This document shows, one piece after another, positions 16,418 to 24,371 of a stretch of 38,876 nucleotides of DNA (position 1 is its first letter; each line of letters opens with the position of its first letter). Below the pieces are notes generated by a model that worked only from the letters and a program-made list of their open reading frames with translations, was not told the origin of the DNA and did not search any database. Origin of the DNA: AAA164-E04 sp964342825 (lineage in GTDB: Bacteria; Verrucomicrobiota; Verrucomicrobiia; Limisphaerales; AAA164-E04). The translations under genes were made by a program, and so were the position numbers. The DNA lies in assembly GCA_964342825.1 (NCBI GenBank), contig CAYFHO010000054.1, positions 1-38,876 on the forward strand. Direction: 5' to 3'.

Positions 16418-16993
16418 TTAGGCAGGTATCAAAAATTCAAACACCGAGTCGCCATGTTTCATCGTTTTTCGGCATTCCCACCAGGGCGTGATGGTCAAGT
16501 CGTCTCGTTTGGTGTGCCCCAAAAGAAAGAGTCCATCAGGATTCAAAATTTTAGGGAGATCTGCTACGTCCAGCAGGCGTTGAGAAAGTGATTGAGATCG
16601 TCGATTGACGTTTTTCTCACCGAATGGTGGGTCGGCCATGATCATATCAAACGTTTCTTCTTGCTCAATCAGCTGGTTCAGCATGGGGAAAACATCCAAT
16701 ACTTTCATTCGATGTTTTCCCTTTGGGATGCCGCATTCCCTGACGTTTCCTTGTATCCACTTTGCGTGTTTGATGGATTTTTCGATGCTCAGGACATGAC
16801 TTGCACCACGACTCAAACTTTCCAAACCAAGAGCACCACTACCGCTGAACAAATCCAGCACGCGCGCACCGACTATTCGCGGTCCCAAACTATTAAAAAT
16901 AGCCTGTTTGACCAGATCCGGAGTTGGGCGCACTCCCAAGCCTTTCGGGACTTGTAAAATGCGTCCTGCTGCAATACCGCCAATGATGCGCAT
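16418..16993 (-). CDS. rsmD: 16S rRNA (guanine966-N2)-methyltransferase RsmD
   Basis: Starting at the ATG at 16993 gives a 191-residue protein beginning MRIIGGIAAGR, the typical RsmD N-terminus. An upstream in-frame start at 17035 would add 14 residues inside the preceding gene and is unlikely. It shows the RPTPD segment (about 22-26), the SAM motif DLFSGSGALGLE (47-58) and the N6/N2-methylase motif ADPPF (120-124). RsmD methylates G966 of 16S rRNA on the small subunit. The gene starts 4 nt after the stop of the small upstream protein, so the two are almost certainly co-translated. No coaD gene follows, unlike in many other bacteria. Confidence 0.92.
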   Translation of the reverse strand: MRIIGGIAAGRILQVPKGLGVRPTPDLVKQAIFNSLGPRIVGARVLDLFSGSGALGLESLSRGASHVLSIEKSIKHAKWIQGNVRECGIPKGKHRMKVLDVFPMLNQLIEQEETFDMIMADPPFGEKNVNRRSQSLSQRLLDVADLPKILNPDGLFLLGHTKRDDLTITPWWECRKTMKHGDSVFEFLIPA

Positions 16994-16997
16994 CAGA

Positions 16998-17207
16998 TCA
17001 GGTTTCGCGCTGAATGAGCATCCACATGTCTTCAAAAGGCATGTCCACCATCAACACATCATCTCCTTGCATGTGCACAACGCACTTTTGCGGTGCATTG
17101 TGATCTGGGGTGACGTAAACCACATGCGATGTGTTTATGATGATATCTCGTGATGCTAGATTTTCTCCCGACACTTGCGGTCTGCCTGAAACTCGAATCA
17201 AAGCCAT
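16998..17207 (-). CDS. Small conserved-looking protein, possibly FlbD-like
   Basis: The 69-residue acidic product has a beta-strand-rich pattern without signal peptide or membrane segment. I do not recognise it firmly. The layout (MALIRVSGRP, then a strand such as IIINTSHVVYV, then CVVHMQGDDVLMVDMP and a short terminal helix) is reminiscent of the small FlbD-like fold, but the resemblance is weak and nothing flagellar is nearby. Its coding status is supported by its position, ending 4 nt before the rsmD ATG on the same strand, and by a good ATG at 17207. It heads the rsmD transcript and faces the divergent E1-like gene. Confidence 0.65.
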   Translation of the reverse strand: MALIRVSGRPQVSGENLASRDIIINTSHVVYVTPDHNAPQKCVVHMQGDDVLMVDMPFEDMWMLIQRET

Positions 17208-17296
17208 AACGGGATGATCATGACTACTTGGATTGGAATGCTCAATCTTTTTAGAAAAGGATTGGTCCTTCGATCAAGAATTGACAACATTTCCAC
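17208..17296. other. Divergent promoter region with short palindrome
   Basis: These 89 nt separate two outward-facing genes. Within it, 17244-17263 forms a near-perfect palindrome (AATCTTTTT / AAAAGGATT with one G-T pair and a 2-nt centre). This could be an operator or a small hairpin. A TTGACA lies at 17281-17286 but is too close to the plus-strand ATG to serve as its -35. I see no confident promoter. Confidence 0.35.
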
Positions 17297-18055
17297 ATGT
17301 CTGCAGCTGAGCATAAAAATCTGAGTCAACTTGAAAAAGAGATTTACAGTTGGCAATGTGATGTTGAGGGTTTTGGACATGAGGGACAGAAGAAACTCAA
17401 GAATGCCACTGTTTTAATCAGTCGTTGTGGCGGGTTGGGGGGAGTTGTTGCCTACGAATTGGCTGCGGCGGGGATTGGGAAATTGATTCTCGCTCATGCA
17501 GGCAACATCAAACCGAGTGATCTGAACCGCCAACTGCTGATGACCCGAAATGCCATTGGACAATCCCGAATGGAATCCATCATAAGGCGGCTTAAAGATT
17601 TAAATCCTGATATCGAGATTCAAGCTTGCGCGGAAAATATTTCCGAGACTAATGCAGACTCCCTGGTAAAGCAGGCGGATGTGGTGGTGGATGCGGCTCC
17701 ACTTTTCGAGGAAAGATATGCCATGAACGATGCCTCAGTCAGGTTGGGCAAACCCATGGTGGAAGCCGCTGTATTTTCACTTGAATGTCACCTGACCGTC
17801 ATCAAGCCTGGAGAGACTCCCTGCCTGCGTTGTCTGTATCCTGAAAAATCCACTACGTGGAAAAGGCGCTTCCCTGTGTTTGGGGCTGTTTCGGGCAGTT
17901 TGGGCTCCATGGCAGCCATGGAAGTCATTAAATTACTCAGCGGGCTGGGCAAACCCTTGCAGAATACTCTGTTGGTATATGATTTGAAAGATGTGTCCTT
18001 TAGGAGATATCAGATACGCAGAGACCCGGATTGCCAGGTGTGTTCGTCGAAATAA
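17297..18055 (+). CDS. Divergent E1/ThiF/MoeB-like protein
   Basis: The 252-residue protein has the layout of the ThiF/MoeB/HesA superfamily: an N-terminal nucleotide loop RCGGLGG (43-49), the arginine-finger segment SDLNRQLL (74-81), and two CxxC pairs (C176/C179 and C246/C249) placed like the structural zinc site. E1-like enzymes adenylate the C-terminus of ubiquitin-like sulfur carriers. Several residues needed for that are changed here. The first Gly of GxGGxG is Arg43. The acidic ribose/Mg segment (normally DxD) is HAG. The Lys of the following helix is Arg91. The usual TDN motif is APL. Arg78 is kept. No ThiS, MoaD or JAMM protease is nearby. It is 35 nt upstream of an exported protein on the same strand. 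Family confidence is high; activity is doubtful. Confidence 0.85.
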   Translation: MSAAEHKNLSQLEKEIYSWQCDVEGFGHEGQKKLKNATVLISRCGGLGGVVAYELAAAGIGKLILAHAGNIKPSDLNRQLLMTRNAIGQSRMESIIRRLKDLNPDIEIQACAENISETNADSLVKQADVVVDAAPLFEERYAMNDASVRLGKPMVEAAVFSLECHLTVIKPGETPCLRCLYPEKSTTWKRRFPVFGAVSGSLGSMAAMEVIKLLSGLGKPLQNTLLVYDLKDVSFRRYQIRRDPDCQVCSSK

Positions 18056-18090
18056 TGACAGGTTGATTTAGAATATACCACGTGCTATCA

Positions 18091-19446
18091 ATGCCCATCA
18101 TGATGTCAAAAAATCTTCCAGCGCTCAGCCAAATGTTTGCTGGATTCCTGCTTGGGTTGATCTGTTGTTTTTCGACCCCTTTCAGTACGCTAGCCTGCAA
18201 GTATTCGGTCAGAGACGTGGCTTTTGTAGACCTGACTCGTGAAGCTTTTCATTTGCTGATGGTAGCTGAAGCATCTGACCTTGAATCTTTGAAGCAGCGC
18301 ATCCAGCCAGTTACAACTGCCGTTTTTCTGGATTCCAACGTAAGGGTAACATGGTTGACCCAAGAGGAAGCGCTTGAACATCCTGCTTTTCGCTCAGGCC
18401 CTACTCACACTGCACCTTCCGGGGCCTATCTTTATCAGGAAGGATTGAATTTCTTGAAATTGATGACAAGAAATGAAATCGACACGGGCGAAACCACTGC
18501 TATTTGGGAATTATTAGAAAAGGCGGTTCAGTCGCCAGTAAGGCAAAAAGCACTCGAACACTTAATGACTGCTTATGCTGTGATCCTCGTAGTCGAAGGA
18601 ACAGACAAACAAAGCAATGACCGAGTCACGAAGGCTGCCCAGTCAGCCGCTGATGCACTCGAAAAGATGATCCCTGACATGCCGAAACCAGTGGACGTTC
18701 CGCCTCAGGTTATTGTCCTCTCGAGAGATCAGATTGATTCAGAAATGGCCATGCTGTGGAGTTTAGGGTTGGATTATAAAGAACCCGAGCACCCACAATC
18801 CTGCGTGTTGATTGGCAGGGGAAGGCGATTGGGCCCAACACTCCAGAATGATGAAATAACCTCTGGAAAATTGCAGCAGATCTTGTCGGTTGCAGGCCAG
18901 GATTGTGAATGTGATCTGGACAGGTCCTGGATGCAGGGCCCCATGATTCCTTTACGCTGGGGGCCTGATCGTCAACAGACAGCCTACAATACATTAGGAT
19001 TTGACCCGGAAAATCCATTGGTTAAAGCCGAGATCAGTCGAATTCTGGCAAGAGGGAAGAATCCGCTTCGGGTTAACTCTGCCGAGGAAATTGGGACTGA
19101 ATTGGACATGTTGTTATTGGGATACAGCGAAGAAGTCATCGGGGCTGATGATTCAAATCTGGAAACACCCCAGACAACCATGGCTGCTGAAATTCCCGAG
19201 GAAATTAATGTGTCACAGCAAGGTGAAGGTTACTTATCGAGCAATCCAAACAAATCTGCTGTTGAGGCTGAAGATGCCTCAGTCCCTGAAGGTGACAAGG
19301 ATTTAAATAAAGTTGAGGATAAGAAAGTCGACCAAACTCCAGCTTCCACGCCTGTGCGTAAAATTTTGGTCATTCTCGCCGGCTTTTGTGTGTTGGCATT
19401 CACGGGGGGTGTTTTGGTACTTGCCGTAGGGCGCTCTCGCCGGTGA
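18091..19446 (+). CDS. Uncharacterised exported protein with CxC motif and C-terminal membrane anchor
   Basis: I do not recognise a named family. The product (about 451 residues from the ATG at 18091; a GTG at 18082 and ATGs at 18100/18103 are alternatives) has a signal peptide ending at STLA, just before Cys36 in CKYSVRDVAFVD. The -3 residue is Thr, so the lipobox is imperfect and type I cleavage is more likely. A central region contains IGRGRRLGP (about 241-249) and a DCECD motif with C272 and C274. An acidic, Ser/Asn-rich linker follows (about 340-420) and then a single C-terminal helix (about 424-447) followed by Arg residues, giving a periplasmic body anchored in the inner membrane. The permease gene starts 9 nt after its stop, so it is probably a dedicated partner of that ABC transporter. 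Confidence 0.75.
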   Translation: MPIMMSKNLPALSQMFAGFLLGLICCFSTPFSTLACKYSVRDVAFVDLTREAFHLLMVAEASDLESLKQRIQPVTTAVFLDSNVRVTWLTQEEALEHPAFRSGPTHTAPSGAYLYQEGLNFLKLMTRNEIDTGETTAIWELLEKAVQSPVRQKALEHLMTAYAVILVVEGTDKQSNDRVTKAAQSAADALEKMIPDMPKPVDVPPQVIVLSRDQIDSEMAMLWSLGLDYKEPEHPQSCVLIGRGRRLGPTLQNDEITSGKLQQILSVAGQDCECDLDRSWMQGPMIPLRWGPDRQQTAYNTLGFDPENPLVKAEISRILARGKNPLRVNSAEEIGTELDMLLLGYSEEVIGADDSNLETPQTTMAAEIPEEINVSQQGEGYLSSNPNKSAVEAEDASVPEGDKDLNKVEDKKVDQTPASTPVRKILVILAGFCVLAFTGGVLVLAVGRSRR

Positions 19447-19455
19447 AAGGAATCT

Positions 19456-20601
19456 ATGTTGCCACTTATTTTTAAGGAAATCGCTTTTCGCAAAGGACAC
19501 ACATTCCTGATGCTTTGTGGGTTGGTCTCTGTCACCGCATTGATGACTGCCTACTTATCCACCGAATCTGCAGCTGCGCGGGAGACGCGCAGGGTGGTCA
19601 GGGATTTAGGGTTCAATTTACGTATCTTACCCAAGGAAACAGACATGGACCTGTATTGGTTTCAGGGCTTCTCAGATCAAACTATGCCTGAATCCATGGT
19701 GCAGAGGTTGGCCAGTCATGAGGGAGTGTTCATGACCTACAACCACCTGATGGCGTCGCTTCGGCAAAAGATTTCAGTCCAGGGAGGTGACGTGATTCTT
19801 GTCGGTGTTGCTCCCACAATCACCTCCCCTGATAAAAAGAAACGCCCCATGGGTTTTTCCATCGAAGCACAAACGTTGCATCTGGGATACCAGGTAGGGC
19901 AGCGCCTGGGATTGAAATCAGGTGACACGCTGGAGTTGGGGGGACGTGAATTTAAAGTGGCTAAGGTGATGGTGGAATACGGAACGGAGGAAGATGTATT
20001 TGTATACGGAACCTTGAAGGATGTGCAGGAGATTTCAGGCTTGCAGGGACAGATCAACGAGATCAAGGCCATTGATTGTTTGTGTCTGACGGCTGATCAG
20101 GATCCCATCAGTATTCTACGCAAAGAATTGGAAAAAGTTCTACCCGAGGCCAAAGTTATTCAGGATCGCATACAAGCAGACGCCCGAGCACGGCAGCGCC
20201 AGTTGGTTCAAAAGAAATTCGAATTTTTAAGTCCATTCCTCATGATTTGCGGAGCTGTTTGGGTGACGGTGCTTACCTCGCTCAATGTGAGGGAGCGTCG
20301 ATCTGAAATGGGAATCTGGCGTGCCCTGGGCAAGAGTGGAGTTTTTATTGGTGGATTGGTTATCGGGAAAGCTGTTCTGCTGGGACTTGTGGGCGGCTTT
20401 TTGGGGTTTTGGGCCGGGGATTGGCTTGCCATGAAAGTAGGTCCTGACATTTTTCAAATCACGGCAAAGGCCATCAAGACGGAATGGTCCTACTTGGTCT
20501 GGACCTTGTGTCTGACACCTCTGCTGGCAGCCGCAGCGGCTTTCATCCCAGCAATGATCGCCATCATCCAGGATCCTGCTCAAACCCTCAGGGAATCGTA
20601 A
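19456..20601 (+). CDS. FtsX/MacB-type ABC transporter permease
   Basis: The 381-residue protein has one N-terminal membrane helix (about 15-33), a large periplasmic domain (about 35-245) and three C-terminal helices (about 255-275, 290-320 and 340-375), ending in DPAQTLRES. This is the FtsX/MacB/LolC topology. The cytoplasmic loop NVRERRSEMGIWRALG is characteristic of this family. Such permeases act as mechanotransmitters for extracytoplasmic proteins rather than classic importers. A reasonable ribosome site (AAAGGA) lies 4 nt before the ATG. The ATPase gene follows after 4 nt and the exported CxC protein precedes by 9 nt, so the three are one unit. Confidence 0.9.
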   Translation: MLPLIFKEIAFRKGHTFLMLCGLVSVTALMTAYLSTESAAARETRRVVRDLGFNLRILPKETDMDLYWFQGFSDQTMPESMVQRLASHEGVFMTYNHLMASLRQKISVQGGDVILVGVAPTITSPDKKKRPMGFSIEAQTLHLGYQVGQRLGLKSGDTLELGGREFKVAKVMVEYGTEEDVFVYGTLKDVQEISGLQGQINEIKAIDCLCLTADQDPISILRKELEKVLPEAKVIQDRIQADARARQRQLVQKKFEFLSPFLMICGAVWVTVLTSLNVRERRSEMGIWRALGKSGVFIGGLVIGKAVLLGLVGGFLGFWAGDWLAMKVGPDIFQITAKAIKTEWSYLVWTLCLTPLLAAAAAFIPAMIAIIQDPAQTLRES

Positions 20602-20605
20602 GACC

Positions 20606-21262
20606 ATGTTGATTTGTGAATCATTAAGTAAGCACTATCGATCCTCCCAGGGAGAAGTTAAGAGCCTTGATCATGTGGATCTCTCTGTGGCAAAGGGTGA
20701 GTTTATGGTCGTGAGAGGCCATAGTGGCAGCGGTAAAACAACCCTCCTTCTTTCTTTGGGAGCGATGTTGCATCCTACTCAGGGAAAGGTGTTGTTTAAT
20801 GGGGTGGATATCTATGGATTAGATTCCTCTGCACGATCCCAATTAAGATCCAAATCCATAGGTTTTGTTTTTCAGATGTTTCATTTGGTACCTTATTTGT
20901 CGGTCTTGGAGAATGTAATATCGGGAAGTACAGAAAAAAATCCTGATTTAAGACTCAAAGCACAGGCTCAGTTGGAAGACATTGGACTCGGCAAAAGGTT
21001 GCATCACCTGCCCAATCAGCTCAGTGCTGGTGAACGTCAGAGGACGGCACTTGCCAGGGCAATGATAACCGGACCAGATCTCATATTGGCTGATGAACCG
21101 ACAGGTAATCTGGATCCCGAAAATTCCGCAGAAGTTTGTCGTCTCCTCAAAAGCTTCCACGACCGAGGAGGGACAGTAGTGGTGGTCACTCATGGGGATG
21201 CTGTGAACGAATATGCAGATCGCACCATTGACCTGAAAGACGGGAAGTTGGTCACTGATTGA
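20606..21262 (+). CDS. LolD/MacB-type ABC transporter ATPase
   Basis: The 218-residue ATPase has a Walker A GHSGSGKT (38-45), Q-loop Gln90, signature LSAGE (139-143; Ala replaces the usual Gly in LSGGE), Walker B LILADEPTGNLD (159-170) and the switch His in VVTHGD. The sequence matches the LolD/MacB/FtsE clade that pairs with FtsX-type permeases. It would drive the adjacent permease, using ATP in the cytoplasm to move or release a periplasmic substrate. Start at 20606, 4 nt after the permease stop. No LolA, LolB or MacA gene is in the window, so a lipoprotein-sorting or macrolide role cannot be inferred. Confidence 0.93.
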   Translation: MLICESLSKHYRSSQGEVKSLDHVDLSVAKGEFMVVRGHSGSGKTTLLLSLGAMLHPTQGKVLFNGVDIYGLDSSARSQLRSKSIGFVFQMFHLVPYLSVLENVISGSTEKNPDLRLKAQAQLEDIGLGKRLHHLPNQLSAGERQRTALARAMITGPDLILADEPTGNLDPENSAEVCRLLKSFHDRGGTVVVVTHGDAVNEYADRTIDLKDGKLVTD

Positions 21263-21340
21263 TGCCGCGCCAAGTCAGGTGAAACTAAATGTAAAAAATC
21301 ATTTCGTAGAGTAGAATTAAAACAAGAAATCCGTGTGAAC

Positions 21341-22771
21341 ATGGAAAATTATCATAAAGAATCCAAAAGTGGCCTTAGGCTCATGGCATATTTGATTATC
21401 ACCATCCTGCTTCTCCTACAGTCATTTAAAGTTCAAGCAGCTGCCGGAAATTGGCCTACTTACCGTGGTGACAACGCCCGTAGTGGAATTCAGATTGAAT
21501 CGGTGCGCCCGCCGTTGGTTCAATCCTGGGTTTATAAGGCAAAACACCCACCTAGACCAGCATGGCAGGGTGAGGCAAAATGGGATGGTTGGAATAAGGT
21601 TTATGACTTGAAAAACCGCCAGGATTTTGATCACGCGTTTCACGTCATCGGTGCTGATGGATCCATATATTTTGGGTCCTCATCCGAAGACAAGGTGATT
21701 TGTCTGGATGTCGAAACAGGAAAGCAACGGTGGGTGTTCTACACTGAAGGCCCCGTGCGTCTGGCGCCTACATTGCATGAAGGTGACTTGTATGTTGGAT
21801 CGGATGATGGCTGTGTTTATCGGTTGAAATCTTCCGACGGTTCCTTGGTTTGGAAGACTCGACTAGGTCCTCGTGATTATCGGATTCCTGGTAATGGAAG
21901 AATCATCTCAGCCTGGCCCGCTCGAACCGGTGTGGTGATCCAGGATGGAATTGCCTATGCAGGAGCAGGGATGTTCCCGTCGGAAACCGTCTACGTTTGC
22001 GCTTTGAACCTTGAGGATGGCAAGGTGCTTTGGAAAACCGAACAAACAGATCTTCCCGCTCAAGGTTATCTGGTCGCCTCCAGTTCCCGACTATACGTTC
22101 CCACCGGACGCAATAACCCCGTCGTGTTATCAGTTACTGATGGAAAACGTGAGCGTGTCCTTGATGGTGACGGCGGAAGTTATGCTTTGCTCAGCGATGA
22201 TGCACTGGTGTTTGGTCCGGGGAAAACTGGACAGCTCAGATTGGTAGAAGCGGGGACCAAGGATCAGCTCGCCACTTTTCAGGGCAACCACATGATCGTG
22301 TATCGTGGCAAATCTTATTTGCATACCGACAACGATATTCAGGCGATTGACCGACAAAGGTACCTTGAGTTGGCACGGAATCGACGTGACTTATACCGCT
22401 ATCGCACAGAATTAAACAATCAGTTGAAAAAACTTCGAGAGGAAAAAAAGGAGGACAATTCAACAAAAATTGCAAGCCTCCAGAAAGACCTGGTTGATAT
22501 AGCTGCGAAACTCGATGACATCACCGTTCAGATGAAAAAATGTCTACTTTGGAAAATGCCCTGCGCATACCCGCTGAGTCTCATTCTGTCCGGGGATGTA
22601 CTCTATGCAGGAGGTCGAGATGGAGTTGGTGGCTATGATGCCGCCAACGGTAGACTGCTCTGGAAAGGGGACGTGAGTGGAAAAGCTCTGGGCATAGCCT
22701 CCATCAACGGCCGCATTTTTGTTAGCACCGACACAGGGCACATTCATTGTTTCGCCCCTTCCGCTCAATGA
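21341..22771 (+). CDS. Secreted PQQ-type beta-propeller protein with coiled-coil insertion
   Basis: The product starts with a basic n-region and hydrophobic signal or anchor (ATG 21341; a GTG at 21335 adds two residues). PQQ-like propeller repeats follow, recognisable by CLDVETGKQRW, RLKSSDGSLVWK and ALNLEDGKVLWK. Between blades, about residues 340-400, is a highly charged Lys/Glu-rich predicted coiled coil (LKKLREEKKEDN...). The last blades (YDAANGRLLWKGD) close the propeller. It would be periplasmic or surface-exposed and act as a binding or scaffold protein, as in BamB-like proteins. No PQQ-dehydrogenase catalytic residues are evident. It follows the ABC ATPase by about 75 nt on the same strand and converges with another propeller gene 11 nt beyond its stop. 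Confidence 0.85.
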   Translation: MENYHKESKSGLRLMAYLIITILLLLQSFKVQAAAGNWPTYRGDNARSGIQIESVRPPLVQSWVYKAKHPPRPAWQGEAKWDGWNKVYDLKNRQDFDHAFHVIGADGSIYFGSSSEDKVICLDVETGKQRWVFYTEGPVRLAPTLHEGDLYVGSDDGCVYRLKSSDGSLVWKTRLGPRDYRIPGNGRIISAWPARTGVVIQDGIAYAGAGMFPSETVYVCALNLEDGKVLWKTEQTDLPAQGYLVASSSRLYVPTGRNNPVVLSVTDGKRERVLDGDGGSYALLSDDALVFGPGKTGQLRLVEAGTKDQLATFQGNHMIVYRGKSYLHTDNDIQAIDRQRYLELARNRRDLYRYRTELNNQLKKLREEKKEDNSTKIASLQKDLVDIAAKLDDITVQMKKCLLWKMPCAYPLSLILSGDVLYAGGRDGVGGYDAANGRLLWKGDVSGKALGIASINGRIFVSTDTGHIHCFAPSAQ

Positions 22772-22782
22772 TTACCTGATTT

Positions 22783-24144
22783 TCAAAGTTTTGGCGGTGT
22801 TTCCACAAAGCAGTATAATTTTGACAAGGTTCGGATAAACAATCTTCCATTGGCCATCGCTGGGGTTGCCATGGACATTTCGTTCAAGCTGTTGACATGC
22901 GAAATGTCAAATTGATCGCCAGCTCTCACGGCATAGGTGTCTCCGTCCTCACTCAGGCAGAAAACATGATCCCGATATGCCCAGGGAGAGGCAGTGAAAC
23001 CAACTCGCCCTCTGGGATTGAATCTTTGCTTATCGTAAATCTCCTCACCAGTCTTCGCGTTTCTGCTGCTGAAGAATCCAAAATCCCAAAGAACATAGAA
23101 CCGATCTTTGTACAGGATTGGTGAAGGATTGTATGGTGACGACTCTGGTTGCATCCAGGCAATGTATTTGCTTGAGTTCATACTCGGACTTAGAGAAATG
23201 TCTCCTTCGCCGCCCGGTTTGACCACGTAGACAGGTTTGTTTGGGCGTTCCTTGTCTCCGACATAACCCGCTGCGACAAACAGGTGGTCACCATCGGCAA
23301 ACGGAGTCGGAATACAGATGGTGGACATCCCTTTGAAGCTCCAGAGAGGATTTCCGTTCAAATCATAGGATCTTGTTTTTCGAACTCCCGTTGTAATGAT
23401 TTCAGTTCTCAAACTGTTTTCCCAAACAAAAGGAGTAGAAAAATTACTGGGTTCGTCCCTTTTTATCTTCCACAACTCCTCCCCCGTGTTCTTATCATAA
23501 GCTGCTGCAAAAGATTCTTCTTCATTGTCGTTTACAATGATGACTCGATCTTTGTGCAGGATGGGTGAACTGGAGGTTCCCCATCCGTATCTTGTCTTCT
23601 TTGGAGCCCACTGATGCTTCCAGATAATTTCACCCTGAAGATCCAGACAATACAGACCCATATAACCAAAATATACATACACATGTTTTCCATCCGTTAC
23701 GGGTGTTTCCGATGCGTACGTGTTTTTAACATGAACAGTCGAAGAGGGGGCTGCCTCTTTAAGTTGAGTCTCCCAAAGCGTTTTCCCGTTTTCCGTATCA
23801 AAGGAAAACACCTTCCATCGATGGAGATCTTTGGGTGGCTCCGGACGTTCCCCGCCGAAATAGAGTCCTTTCTTGGGTTCTTCCACTTCGCCCGAACTGA
23901 TCACGGTTGTGATGATCACTTGATTGCCCCAAACGATGGGAGAAGCCCACCCTCTCCCCATGATTTCCTTTTTCCAGGCTACATTTTCAGTTTCACTCCA
24001 GGTCAATGGAAGATTGTCGGCCTCCGAGATGCCGCGCGCTGATTCCCCCCTGAATGCCGGCCAATGTTCTTGTGAGACCAAAGCAATGGTCGATAAATGT
24101 ATCAACATCCAGCTTTTCCAAAATACACCTGAAATCTTAAACAT
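22783..24144 (-). CDS. Secreted PQQ-like (BamB-type) beta-propeller protein
   Basis: The 453-residue protein has a signal peptide (about 1-25) followed by HWPAFRGESARGISEADNLPLTW, an opening common to secreted PQQ-like proteins of Planctomycetes and Verrucomicrobia. Several blades then follow with the pattern DTENGKTLWE, DLQGEIIWKHQW, DKNTGEELWK and NAKTGEEIYD. The protein is probably periplasmic or extracellular and has a scaffold or binding role. An enzymatic quinoprotein function is not supported because I see no catalytic or quinone-binding signature. It is convergent with the other propeller gene and appears to stand alone, with an upstream intergenic region of about 300 nt shared with the hybrid kinase. 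Confidence 0.87.
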   Translation of the reverse strand: MFKISGVFWKSWMLIHLSTIALVSQEHWPAFRGESARGISEADNLPLTWSETENVAWKKEIMGRGWASPIVWGNQVIITTVISSGEVEEPKKGLYFGGERPEPPKDLHRWKVFSFDTENGKTLWETQLKEAAPSSTVHVKNTYASETPVTDGKHVYVYFGYMGLYCLDLQGEIIWKHQWAPKKTRYGWGTSSSPILHKDRVIIVNDNEEESFAAAYDKNTGEELWKIKRDEPSNFSTPFVWENSLRTEIITTGVRKTRSYDLNGNPLWSFKGMSTICIPTPFADGDHLFVAAGYVGDKERPNKPVYVVKPGGEGDISLSPSMNSSKYIAWMQPESSPYNPSPILYKDRFYVLWDFGFFSSRNAKTGEEIYDKQRFNPRGRVGFTASPWAYRDHVFCLSEDGDTYAVRAGDQFDISHVNSLNEMSMATPAMANGRLFIRTLSKLYCFVETPPKL

Positions 24145-24301
24145 GGAGTGATATCAGCATGTTTATCTGCTTCACGCAACAGCGTTTCCATTCGGATTGG
24201 GACCTAGCATCGGTTTAATTCTATTTTCGCACTCAAAAGCAAGGTGCCCTTCCAATTGAATCTGGAGTGAAGAAACTTGATTGAGTCACAATAAATGAGG
24301 T

Positions 24302-24326
24302 TTGACATTGAAAGTTTTGGTATAAT
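24302..24326 (+). promoter_or_regulatory. Extended -10 promoter for the hybrid kinase gene
   Basis: A perfect TATAAT (24321-24326) is preceded by TGG (24318-24320), forming the extended -10 element TGnTATAAT. A perfect TTGACA lies at 24302-24307, but only 13 nt away, too close for a standard -35. The promoter would therefore depend on the extended -10. Transcription should begin near 24333, leaving a leader of about 110 nt before the ATG at 24442. Confidence 0.6.
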
Positions 24327-24332
24327 CCGTTC

Positions 24333-24371
24333 ATAGTCTCGTCACCAACAGGATTTGAATAAAGAGACTAT
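24333..24371 (+). repeat. Leader inverted repeat (8-bp stem)
   Basis: ATAGTCTC (24333-24340) is complemented exactly by GAGACTAT (24364-24371) with a 23-nt loop. The left arm begins at the predicted transcription start, so the structure would form a hairpin at the 5' end of the kinase mRNA, or the DNA arms could bind a regulator. No T-run follows, so it is not a simple terminator. Confidence 0.45.

Noticed and set aside
17281..17286. TTGACA as a -35 for the E1-like gene
   Set aside because: It lies only 10 nt before the ATG, leaving no room for a -10 and start site.
24302..24307. TTGACA as a standard -35 for the TATAAT at 24321
   Set aside because: The spacing is 13 nt, too short for sigma-70; the extended -10 explains the promoter better.
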